Shown: positions 17,038 to 22,697 of the stretch, piece after piece
Numbering within the stretch: the stretch's first letter is position 1
Layout of the letters: the number at the start of each line of letters is the position of its first letter
Origin: a virus
Length of the DNA stretch: 33,852 nt
Virus record (IMG/VR): IMGVR_UViG_3300031951_000684
Span: 1 to 33,852 of that record
Direction: 5' to 3' (one strand)
Notes under the pieces: generated by a model
What the model saw: the letters and a program-made list of their open reading frames with translations, nothing else
Told to the model about the DNA's origin: nothing
Database searches by the model: none
Made by a program: the position numbers and the translations under genes

Positions 17038-17264
17038 ACCGCTGGATCGATCTGGACGACGCGCCGGGGATCCGGTTCCTGTGCGACACCGACCTGATGC
17101 CGCTGGTAGGGCCGCTCACAAGCGTCCCAGAGGCCGTGGACGCCTTCTGGGCTAGGTGTGTAAGGGGTGTGGAGGGCGCGAGCCTTCCACTGCCCTTGGC
17201 GGCCGTTCCAACGGCATTGCCGAGTGTGGCCCTTGAGGTGTTTGTGAAGGCCTACCGGGGCTGA
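17034..17264 (+). CDS. Small protein at end of late operon, unknown function
   Basis: A 76-aa protein, ATG overlapping the stop of paralogue B (ATGA). Sequence is acidic at the front (NRWIDLDDAPGIRFLCDTDL) and hydrophobic later (SLPLPLAAVPTALPSVALEV). No domain recognised. It is the last + gene before the convergent methyltransferase gene. A small hairpin (CTGACG at 17261-17266, CGTCAG at 17273-17278) overlaps its stop codon. Confidence 0.55.
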   Translation: MNRWIDLDDAPGIRFLCDTDLMPLVGPLTSVPEAVDAFWARCVRGVEGASLPLPLAAVPTALPSVALEVFVKAYRG

Positions 17265-17278
17265 CGTCCTTCCGTCAG
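17261..17278 (+). other. Hairpin at end of late operon
   Basis: CTGACG (17261-17266) and CGTCAG (17273-17278) pair around a six-base loop, and the stem overlaps the TGA stop of the last late gene. No T-tract follows, so it is not a standard intrinsic terminator. It could protect the 3' end or slow polymerase facing the opposing methyltransferase unit. Confidence 0.4.
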
Positions 17279-17305
17279 GTGCCCATCAAGGGCCGCGCGC
17301 ACCGC

Positions 17306-17341
17306 TCCCGTGCTGGCCCCCGTGAGGGCCAGACCGTGAAT
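17306..17341 (-). repeat. 3' stem-loop element, copy 1 (after methyltransferase)
   Basis: Read on the minus strand, 3 nt after the methyltransferase stop: ATTCACGGT, stem CTGGCCC, loop TCACGG, stem GGGCCAG, CACGGGA. Copies at 32160-32195 (-) and 25937-25973 (+) keep the flanks and loop but have different, still paired stems. There is no T-run, so it is not a classical terminator. Role unknown; see findings. Confidence 0.8.
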
Positions 17342-17344
17342 GCC

Positions 17345-19141
17345 TCAGGCCTGCAGCGCGGCAATTCGCCTGCCGATCCACGCCATCACCGGCACGGCCA
17401 TGCTGTTCCCCAAAGCCTTGTATCGCGGGCCATCCGGGCACTGGCTGGCGGGCTTGCCTCGGTACGGGATGGCGGTGAAGTTGTCGGGGAAGCCCTGCAG
17501 GCGCTCGCACTCCCTTACGGTAAGACGCCGGACCATCATTCCAGAGGCTACTCCCTGCGTTGCATAGGTATCGACGGCGTATGAAGTCCCATCATCGTTC
17601 CAGCCCCTGCCGTTTTGTTGTTTTTCGACCGCCCTCACATCTTGAATTGCAATCGCTGGTGGATGCGCTCCAGCGGCCAATGGGCGCGGCACCATCACGG
17701 TCGGCCCAACCGTCGGGCTTGACCCGGACGTTCCCATCGTCGCGGCCACATCCCCTGTGATCAGACCGTTGTAGCAGTCTGTGCCGATTGCCACGGCCAC
17801 CGAATGCCCGTCCGTGTCAAGCGGCCCCGTCATGTCGCCGTACTGAACCACGTCAGACTGACGAGCGTCGAAAGCGTGGGCAACCAACATCGGCCCGGCA
17901 CTGGTGTCGCTGCTGTCGGGCTGTTTGCCGTAGTTGCTGGTCATGCACGGTGCCACTGCCGGCACAAAAGCGTGGACTGGTACACGCGGCGTCCCCCGCC
18001 CCGTGCCGTCCTCGCTGGCATCAAACCCCGCACCACGGAGGCTGTGGGCCACATCCCCTGTGGGGTGCGCGACTAAAAGGCTTCCGCTGGTCACGGCGGA
18101 GTTGCCGTTCCAGCTCCTGCCGTATGACGCCAATAAGCAGTCGGCCGCCTCCTGAAAGGCCGCCGGCCCTCCTGTCTGGCTTGCTGTGTTTACCGTCTTA
18201 TCGCCGTGCAGGGTAGATGCCACGGCAACCACCGACCCTGTGGCTATATCGTTGCGAGACGTCAACGTTTTGGAAACGTCCCCCGTTTCTACTTGGTTGT
18301 AAGCATCAAAGGCAATAGGAACCCCGGCAACCTCCACGGGGATCAGGTAACCCTGATCTGCGTCCTGCCTGCCCATCGCGCCCGCGTTCAGGCATAAGCT
18401 TAGGGACGGCAAATATCCTGCCGGTGTAGGCGTCCTGTCCGTTGTGCCCCCCCCCATGTGAGCGCCATCTGTCAACGCGCCGACCGTTTGCGGGATCAAC
18501 CCGCCATCGCAGTCGAAGTCGGTTCCGAGGCCACCGCCCGCAGTGCTGCGGCTAGGGATGGTGGGAGCAGCTTTCCCCGCTTCTCGGCGCGGCGCAGGAT
18601 TCCCCGACAGGCTGTCGCGCTCAAAAAGAACCGCCGCGGCACGTCGCCAGTCTCCAGCGTGTCCGACAACGAACACACGGCGGCGGCGCTGGGCCACTCC
18701 GAAATACTGAGCGTCAAGAACTCGGTAGGCGAACCCATACCCGAGCTCGCCCAGCATCCCGAGGAAGGAGCCAAAGTCCCGTCCTCCGTTTGATGACAGA
18801 ACTCCGGGGACGTTCTCCCAAACCAGCCACTCGGGCCGTAGGCGTTCAGCAAGCGCACCGAACCCCAGCATGAGGTTGCCACGCGGGTCTGAAAGTCCTT
18901 TTCGGAGTCCTGCGACTGAGAAGGATTGGCAGGGAGTTCCTCCGACGAGAACATCGATATCTGCATAGTCGCCTCGCTGAATTGTGGTGAAGTCGCCGTG
19001 AAGCGGAACGTTCGGGTAGTGGTGAGCAAGAACCGCCCGGGGGAACGGGTCAATCTCAGAGAAGAAAGCAGGCTCCCAGCCGAGCGGGTGCCATGCTGCA
19101 GTAGCTGCCTCGATGCCAGAGCAGACGCTTCCGTATCGCAT
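17345..19141 (-). CDS. C5 DNA cytosine methyltransferase
   Basis: A 598-aa protein. ATG 19141 is chosen because TTTAGGAG lies just upstream and the protein then begins MRYGSVCSGIEAATAAW (motif I); an open frame to 19327 would add 62 residues with no support. Motif IV has the catalytic Cys71 in GGTPCQSFS, motif VI is WENVPG (~108-113), motif VIII is QRRRRVFVV (~151-159), and motif X is YKALGNSMAVPVMAWIG near the C-terminus. About 350 residues separate motif VIII from the ERLQGFP segment, far more than in compact enzymes, and contain degenerate TGDV repeats. It likely methylates phage DNA against host restriction; the target is unknown. Confidence 0.95.
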   Translation of the reverse strand: MRYGSVCSGIEAATAAWHPLGWEPAFFSEIDPFPRAVLAHHYPNVPLHGDFTTIQRGDYADIDVLVGGTPCQSFSVAGLRKGLSDPRGNLMLGFGALAERLRPEWLVWENVPGVLSSNGGRDFGSFLGMLGELGYGFAYRVLDAQYFGVAQRRRRVFVVGHAGDWRRAAAVLFERDSLSGNPAPRREAGKAAPTIPSRSTAGGGLGTDFDCDGGLIPQTVGALTDGAHMGGGTTDRTPTPAGYLPSLSLCLNAGAMGRQDADQGYLIPVEVAGVPIAFDAYNQVETGDVSKTLTSRNDIATGSVVAVASTLHGDKTVNTASQTGGPAAFQEAADCLLASYGRSWNGNSAVTSGSLLVAHPTGDVAHSLRGAGFDASEDGTGRGTPRVPVHAFVPAVAPCMTSNYGKQPDSSDTSAGPMLVAHAFDARQSDVVQYGDMTGPLDTDGHSVAVAIGTDCYNGLITGDVAATMGTSGSSPTVGPTVMVPRPLAAGAHPPAIAIQDVRAVEKQQNGRGWNDDGTSYAVDTYATQGVASGMMVRRLTVRECERLQGFPDNFTAIPYRGKPASQCPDGPRYKALGNSMAVPVMAWIGRRIAALQA

Positions 19142-19167
19142 TGCCAGTCTCCTAAACCGTGAAGGTA

Positions 19168-19383
19168 TCAGCGGGAATGCAGCTTGGCCGTGCGCTCGCG
19201 CACCGCGTCCAGTTCTGCCCAGAGCTTGCCGGTGTACGGCGTGCGCTCGGAGTGCAGCCTCAGCGCGGCGTAAATGTCCGCCATTGCCCGCTTGCAAACA
19301 TCTAGCGTGACGTTGGCCGCTCCCCACTGGGCGCGGTAGATCGGGGCGTAGCAGGCGTAGGCCTCTTCGTAGTTGCGGTGCAT
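19168..19383 (-). CDS. Small protein upstream of the methyltransferase
   Basis: A 71-aa protein, MHRNYEEAYACYAPIYRAQW and then mostly helical (CKRAMADIYAALRLHSERTP, ELDAVRERTAKLHSR). The ATG is preceded by GAGGACACCGAG, one of the repeated leader sequences of this phage. It is the first gene behind promoter 19428-19456 and lies 26 nt before the methyltransferase, so the two are probably co-transcribed. Function not recognised. It might support or regulate the methyltransferase, but only the neighbourhood suggests that. Confidence 0.75.
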   Translation of the reverse strand: MHRNYEEAYACYAPIYRAQWGAANVTLDVCKRAMADIYAALRLHSERTPYTGKLWAELDAVRERTAKLHSR

Positions 19384-19401
19384 CTCGGTGTCCTCGGTTA
19401 G

Positions 19402-19418
19402 GCCGTCAACGCGACGGC
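19402..19418 (-). other. 5' UTR hairpin, cassette A
   Basis: Minus strand: GCCGTC, loop GCGTT, GACGGC, between the promoter -10 and the GAGGACACC leader. The same position in cassettes at 32597-32614 (-) and 25652-25668 (+) holds a hairpin with a different but complementary stem. Confidence 0.7.
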
Positions 19419-19427
19419 ACGGGGAGG

Positions 19428-19456
19428 AAGATACACCCGCCCGCGAGGGAGTGCAA
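19428..19456 (-). promoter_or_regulatory. Promoter of methyltransferase operon (cassette A)
   Basis: Minus strand: TTGCAC (-35, 19456-19451), 17 nt, TATCTT (-10, 19433-19428). Transcription would start near 19421, giving a ~38-nt leader to the ATG at 19383. The same -35 with 17-nt spacing occurs at 32624-32652 (-), 22251-22279 (+) and 25615-25643 (+). Confidence 0.75.
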
Positions 19457-19464
19457 CAGGGTGC

Positions 19465-19481
19465 TAGACCATTTTGGTCTA
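19465..19481. promoter_or_regulatory. 17-nt palindrome, candidate operator A
   Basis: TAGACC-ATTTT-GGTCTA, a perfect 6-bp inverted repeat around a 5-nt centre, 8 nt upstream of the cassette A -35 box. Related imperfect copies stand at 22223-22239 and 32662-32678 at nearly the same distance from their promoters (13 of 17 positions match each). It abuts the stop codon of the 57-aa gene. Confidence 0.65.
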
Positions 19482-19655
19482 TCAGGCTGCGCTCTTATGC
19501 CGGTGTACGCACCGCACCTGAGGGCGTGGCACGGGCAGGTGGACGGCCAGCATCGATCCTGCCTTCAGGCACTCCGACTCGGAGGTGAAGCGCAGGGGCG
19601 TGGTGTTGACCATGGGCAGGCCGTTCAGGAGCGTGATGATGACGAGCTCGAACAT
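19482..19655 (-). CDS. Small phage protein (57 aa), unknown function
   Basis: Starts MFELVIITLLNGLPMVNTTP, continues LRFTSESECLKAGSML and ends RCVHRHKSAA. The layout (hydrophobic N-terminus, 'TTP.rF.s...C..AG', late 'RCV') matches short proteins common in phage accessory regions, though none has a known function. GAGGAT lies upstream with a ~7-8 nt spacing. It begins 2 nt after the stop of the 88-aa gene and ends directly against palindrome 19465-19481. The N-terminus could be a signal or short membrane segment. Confidence 0.7.
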   Translation of the reverse strand: MFELVIITLLNGLPMVNTTPLRFTSESECLKAGSMLAVHLPVPRPQVRCVHRHKSAA

Positions 19656-19657
19656 GG

Positions 19658-19924
19658 TCAGATCCTCGACCGGGCGGCGTGGACAATGGCGAGCTCTTCC
19701 ATCTCGCGCTGTTGCTTGAGGTTGGCCTGATCGACTTCTCGCTGTTGCTTCTTGAGCGCGCGCATGCCTTGCTTGAATTCGCTCTGGCGCTGCCGGAACT
19801 CGCGCTGGTGTTGCGGGTCCGCATCGTATTTCTTCTGGTTTGCCTCGACCTGTTTCCAGAATGGTGATCGAGTAGAGGCGCGGCGCTTTTCCGGGGGCGG
19901 CTTGGGAGGTTGTTTAGATTTCAT
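19658..19924 (-). CDS. Highly charged coiled-coil protein
   Basis: An 88-aa protein. The first ~25 residues are basic and Pro-rich (KSKQPPKPPPEKRRASTRSP); the rest is a Gln/Lys/Arg/Glu-rich helix (EFRQRQSEFKQGMRALKKQQ) expected to form a coiled coil. The ATG overlaps the stop of the homing endonuclease gene (TCAT on +), so translation may be coupled. Function not recognised; composition fits nucleic-acid binding or a scaffold-like role. Confidence 0.65.
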   Translation of the reverse strand: MKSKQPPKPPPEKRRASTRSPFWKQVEANQKKYDADPQHQREFRQRQSEFKQGMRALKKQQREVDQANLKQQREMEELAIVHAARSRI

Positions 19925-20742
19925 GCGTCTGCGCGACGGCGTGCCCAGTAAGTGCGGCGTGCTTCAGCCAGCTTAGCCCGCGTCTCTGGCGATATAACAC
20001 GGTTACGCAGTGCCTCGGACATCTTGGCGCGTGTCTCTGCAGAGCGGGTACGGCCGGTCTGTGCCGCAGACATCTTGGCGCGCGCCTCTGCTGACACAAC
20101 ACGACCACTGGCTGCCTCGGACAGCTTGGCCCGCGCCTCTGGCGATATACCACGGTTACGCAGTGCCTCGGATATTTTGGCCCGCGTCTCTGCAGAGTGG
20201 GCATAGCCACGCCTTCCCACAACCATGGCAGCCCGCGCCTCTGGCGATATACCACGGCTGCGGCTTGCCTCGGACAGCTTGGCCCGCGCCTCTGGCGATC
20301 TAAAACGGGCGCGTTGTGCCTCGGACATTTTGGCGCGTGTCTCGGGTGACCTGTTGCGGAGTGCCTCGGACATCTTGGCCCGCGTCTCTGCAGAGCGGGT
20401 ACGGCCGGTCTGTGCGGCAGACATCTTGGTACGCGTTTGGGGCAGCATGCCCTTGTATCGAGCGACTCCACCCCATCTACGGGCGCGGTACGCATCAAGC
20501 TTTGTGCTGGTGTGGGACATCAACAGCACGGCGTGCCAAAACCCATGCGCCTTTGCTAGCAGCAAGTGCGCCATGTAGTGGTCGCTGTAGGACAGCGTGA
20601 TCATGTTGTCAGCATCGTCTGTCCCGCCCAGTGCGCGAGGGACAACGTGGTGCCGTTCGGCGTATTCACCCGAGACGATCAGTGCCGCCTCACGGGCGCG
20701 ACGGTCTGCGATGAATTCGTTGTAGATGCGCTTGTAGTCCAT
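19921..20742 (-). CDS. HNH homing endonuclease with NUMOD3 repeat array
   Basis: A 273-aa protein from ATG 20742, chosen because AAGGAA is 6 nt upstream and relatives begin with a similar 'MxYkkIYn' motif; ATGs at 20760 and 20793 would add 6 or 17 residues. HNH: HH at 31-32 (ERHHVVPRALGGTDDADNMI), Asn46, His55 and His59 (SDHYMAHLLL). Residues ~103-270 are about ten ~17-residue NUMOD3-like repeats (RAKMSEALRNR-SPET), which in homing enzymes contact DNA. The enzyme cuts DNA lacking the insert and so spreads itself. It is free-standing, next to the hairpin-rich gap. Ten repeats is unusually many. Confidence 0.9.
   Translation of the reverse strand: MDYKRIYNEFIADRRAREAALIVSGEYAERHHVVPRALGGTDDADNMITLSYSDHYMAHLLLAKAHGFWHAVLLMSHTSTKLDAYRARRWGGVARYKGMLPQTRTKMSAAQTGRTRSAETRAKMSEALRNRSPETRAKMSEAQRARFRSPEARAKLSEASRSRGISPEARAAMVVGRRGYAHSAETRAKISEALRNRGISPEARAKLSEAASGRVVSAEARAKMSAAQTGRTRSAETRAKMSEALRNRVISPETRAKLAEARRTYWARRRADA
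19935..20440 (-). repeat. NUMOD3-coding tandem repeats
   Basis: About ten degenerate units of roughly 42-51 bp inside the endonuclease gene, recognisable on + by recurring 'GCCTCGGACATCTTGGC' and 'CGCGCCTCTGGCGATAT'. Stretches 20010-20079 and 20360-20429 are nearly identical over ~70 bp, indicating recent duplication of two units. They are coding repeats and not a CRISPR array. Confidence 0.85.
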
Positions 20743-20760
20743 GTATGGTTCCTTGGGCAT

Positions 20761-21150
20761 AGCGATGCCCTTTTCCCCCTGACCTGTCCACAAGTCAGTG
20801 CAGTCTCTCGGACTGCTTACAGGTACTCAGTGTCTCCCCCGTAGACCAGCGGTCCTTCGCTGGCGACCTCCCGCAATGGGCGTCAGGGTGCCGGTTGTCA
20901 GGGCGCGACAGTGCCGGGCTTTGGTGGTCGAGCATGGGTTGGTTGCGTTGTTCACCCGGGTCAACCATACGCAATCGAATGGCCGGGGTGATCGGGGGAC
21001 TTGGCAGCTGCTGGGGGTCTGGTAGACTTCCGCCAACGGTCGCGTCGAGTTCGCGATCACAGCCTGAGGGGATTGGCGTCCCGCTCAGGTCACCGTAGGG
21101 TAGTGCAACACTGCCCTGTGGGCAAGAACCCCGGACTCACCTCCGGGGTT
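20761..21150 (+). ncRNA. Candidate structured non-coding RNA ending in a terminator
   Basis: No convincing gene occupies 20743-21246. Hairpins seen: 20800-20816 (GCAGTC/GACTGC), 20846-20863 (CCAGCG/CGCTGG), 20891-20917 (CCGG.TGTC/GACA.CCGG), interleaved GGTTG/CAACC and TTGCGT/ACGCAA in 20937-20974, 21038-21058 (GGTCGCG/CGCGATC), 21063-21089 (CCTGAGGGGA/TCCCgCTCAGG), 21097-21117 (AGGGTAGTG/CACTGCCCT) and a terminator at 21127-21150. The T-run puts the transcript on +. No + gene lies upstream for 3.5 kb, so the terminator most likely ends an RNA made here, or a leader of the early genes. The 5' end is uncertain; a weak TTGCGT-N17-CATACG lies at 20943-20971. Confidence 0.45.
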
Positions 21151-21158
21151 TTTTGTTT
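21127..21158 (+). terminator. Intrinsic terminator before early region
   Basis: Stem AACCCCGGA (21127-21135) and TCCGGGGTT (21142-21150), six-base loop CTCACC, followed by TTTTTT (21149-21154) and more T. It is a strong rho-independent terminator for + transcripts; the minus side lacks a good T-run. It stands ~90 nt before the first early + gene. Confidence 0.9.
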
Positions 21159-21191
21159 CTGGGGTTAGAACAAATCGATCACCAAGAAGCA

Positions 21192-21221
21192 TTGTCACCT
21201 TGTTGCGCCATTGGGTAAGGT
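21192..21221 (+). promoter_or_regulatory. Possible early promoter
   Basis: TTGTCA (21192-21197), 18 nt, TAAGGT (21216-21221), just after the terminator and ahead of the first early gene. Matches are moderate. A perfect inverted repeat GGTGTC-GGTTT-GACACC (21219-21235) overlaps the -10 and the start region and ends at the GGAGG leader, so it could be an operator or a translation-control hairpin. Confidence 0.4.
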
Positions 21222-21246
21222 GTCGGTTTGACACCGGAGGCCTGAG

Positions 21247-21474
21247 ATGGACAAGCAAGTACTGATTCACCGGCTGTGCAGCCGACCCGGGAAGACTGGG
21301 CGCGTAAGTGCCAAGTGTGTGGAGTGTATCTACGACGAGCGAGCTGCGGGATACGGAACGTGGCGCCAGCAGACGGAGGCCTGCACGGCGACCGCGTGCC
21401 CCCTGTGGCCCATCCGACCCCTGAGCGAGGGCGCGAAGGACGAGGACGAGCTGTGCGACTCGCTTACCGACTAG
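21247..21474 (+). CDS. Small Cys-rich early phage protein
   Basis: A 75-aa protein with GGAGG at 21236-21240. It has a CVECIYD motif (CxxC) followed by YGTWRQQTEACTATACPLWP and RPLSEG. This Cys spacing and the 'GTWRqQ.eaCt...CpLw..RP' phrase match a zinc-binding small protein common in early regions of phages. Function unknown; perhaps a Zn-dependent DNA- or protein-binding factor. It overlaps the next reading frame by 22 nt. Confidence 0.75.
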   Translation: MDKQVLIHRLCSRPGKTGRVSAKCVECIYDERAAGYGTWRQQTEACTATACPLWPIRPLSEGAKDEDELCDSLTD

Positions 21475-21644
21475 ACCCCGCCCCCAGCCGGGAGGAGGCC
21501 GTCGCCGAGCGCCTCCCCCGGTACTGGGGGCATCCTTGCATCCAGTGCGGTGCTACGGCCCGCTACGTGAGCAGCAAGGCCTGCTGCGCCTGCTCTGACC
21601 GCCGAGCCGCTGCCCGACGATGCGCCCGCCGCCAATCCGCCTGA
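21453..21644 (+). CDS. Small zinc-ribbon-like protein
   Basis: A 63-aa protein from GTG 21453, with GAGGACG upstream. The middle reads HPCIQCGATARYVSSKACCA followed by CSDRRAAARRCARRQSA: two CxxC-like pairs and a basic tail, typical of a tiny nucleic-acid-binding zinc ribbon. It overlaps the previous gene by 22 nt in another frame and its stop lies ~15 nt before the next gene. GTG start and small size leave some doubt. Confidence 0.6.
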   Translation: MRLAYRLDPAPSREEAVAERLPRYWGHPCIQCGATARYVSSKACCACSDRRAAARRCARRQSA

Positions 21645-21658
21645 GGCCTTGGAAAGAC

Positions 21659-22222
21659 ATGGATCAGCACCTGCACCCGATCCCGGCAGACCTCGCTGAT
21701 GAGGCGGAATCCCTCTGGCAGGCCAACGCCGGGGTGTACAAGGGCTCCCTGACCGCCGGAGAGGGCCTGAGAGCCGGGTTGATTGGCGAGGTGCTGGTCA
21801 TGGAGCAACTGCGCCGACACGGCCTGCCTGTGGAGCGTACAGGAGGCCCTGACAACGATCTTCTGGTGCTCGGGCGCAGGGTAGAGGTGAAGACCACCAG
21901 ACAAGCAGGAACGCGGGTCCGCCCGAGCTATAACGCCCACGTCGAGGATCGATCCCACCGGGGGCTGCGGCAGCAAGAATGCGATGCCTACGTGTTCTGC
22001 AGAGTGGACTATGACCACCTGTACGGGGCGATCCTCGGCTGGGATCTGCCATTCAACATTACGGGCCGCAAGGGGCGCTGGGTGCTGCAAAAAGCAGGCA
22101 CCGAGATTATGGGCTCGGGCAAGCCCGCCCCGGCGGACAACTGGGTGCTGCCGGTGAGCCGCCTGCCTTCGATCACCCTCCTGCCCGACTACATCCGGCA
22201 CTGGCATAAGAGCGCGGCCTGA
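21659..22222 (+). CDS. PD-(D/E)XK-like putative nuclease
   Basis: A 187-aa protein from ATG 21659; an in-frame ATG at 21620 would add 13 residues overlapping the upstream gene. Residues ~40-80 (GLIGEVLVMEQLRRHG, then DNDLLVLGRRVEVKTTR) show the restriction-enzyme-like core: Glu44 on a helix, Asp67 and the Glu76-x-Lys78 pair. The remainder has Trp/Tyr-rich strands (ECDAYVFCRVDYDHLYGAIL). No specificity domain could be named. It may act in replication, recombination or host DNA attack; catalytic residues look complete. Confidence 0.65.
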   Translation: MDQHLHPIPADLADEAESLWQANAGVYKGSLTAGEGLRAGLIGEVLVMEQLRRHGLPVERTGGPDNDLLVLGRRVEVKTTRQAGTRVRPSYNAHVEDRSHRGLRQQECDAYVFCRVDYDHLYGAILGWDLPFNITGRKGRWVLQKAGTEIMGSGKPAPADNWVLPVSRLPSITLLPDYIRHWHKSAA

Positions 22223-22239
22223 TATAGCGAAATGTTCTA
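22223..22239. promoter_or_regulatory. 17-nt palindrome-like element, candidate operator B
   Basis: TATAGCGAAATGTTCTA, 11 nt before the -35 of the 22251 promoter. It matches 13 of 17 positions of the perfect palindrome at 19465-19481 (read on minus) and keeps its TCTA end. The inverted repeat itself is weak here. Confidence 0.5.
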
Positions 22240-22250
22240 AGCGCACCCTG

Positions 22251-22279
22251 TTGCACATTCCTGCGCCAAGGGGTAGGAT
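22251..22279 (+). promoter_or_regulatory. Early promoter (cassette B)
   Basis: TTGCAC (22251-22256), 17 nt, TAGGAT (22274-22279). The start would be near 22286, ~43 nt before the next ATG. The preceding CACCCTG and the -35 are shared with cassette A. A weaker hairpin (GGTTGGG/CCC.GACC) lies in the leader. Confidence 0.7.
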
Positions 22280-22328
22280 GGGCGTGTGGTTGGGGATTCG
22301 CCCTGACCCGCACACTGGACACAGACAC

Positions 22329-22697
22329 ATGACCCTTTACGCAAACATTGCTACCCGCTCTGAACTCCTCTTCCGCCCCGAGTCGGAGGAGCTTGCCCGC
22401 CGCTTCTTCGGTGACGCCGTGGTCGATGCCCTGCCCCGCTTCGTGCGCGGGAAGCACAAGGGCGCGATCAAAGGGATGATCCGCTACGACCGCGTCCTGA
22501 AGGGCGGCTGGGTCCGCACCGGCAACGCTGCCTACGGCGGGAAAGCCCCGGGATACGTCGAGGACCGCGTCGGCCGCATCATCAAGGCCGAGATCTGCAC
22601 CGCGCCGTGGGGCGAGGAGCCCGAGGTTCTGCACACGTGGAACATCACTGCGGCTGACCTCAGCTTCAAGTCGCGCACTGAGGGGCTGGTGGCATGA
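22329..22697 (+). CDS. Early protein of unknown function
   Basis: A 122-aa protein. ATG 22329 follows GGACACAGACAC, a variant of the recurring leader. Segments: TLYANIATRSELLFRPESEE, FVRGKHKGAIKGMIRYDRVL, WVRTGNAAYGGKAPGYVEDR. It is basic in the centre with aromatic residues and no recognised domain. It leads the operon that runs through the annealase and exonuclease genes, so it may belong to the replication/recombination set. That is inferred from position. Confidence 0.7.
   Translation: MTLYANIATRSELLFRPESEELARRFFGDAVVDALPRFVRGKHKGAIKGMIRYDRVLKGGWVRTGNAAYGGKAPGYVEDRVGRIIKAEICTAPWGEEPEVLHTWNITAADLSFKSRTEGLVA

Noticed and set aside
17313-17332. Stem CTGGCCC/GGGCCAG as intrinsic terminator
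   Set aside because: No T-run follows on either strand; it is better described as copy 1 of the conserved stem-loop element.
19142-19327. 62-residue N-terminal extension of the methyltransferase
   Set aside because: The extension overlaps the 71-aa gene, has no family match, and motif I plus a good AGGAG leader place the start at 19141.
20010-20430. Regular direct repeats resembling a CRISPR array
   Set aside because: They lie in frame inside the endonuclease gene, encode NUMOD3-like units and have no unique spacers or nearby cas genes.
20761-21126. tRNA or group I intron in the hairpin-rich gap
   Set aside because: No acceptor/T-arm pattern, no conserved P7-type core and no split host gene could be seen.
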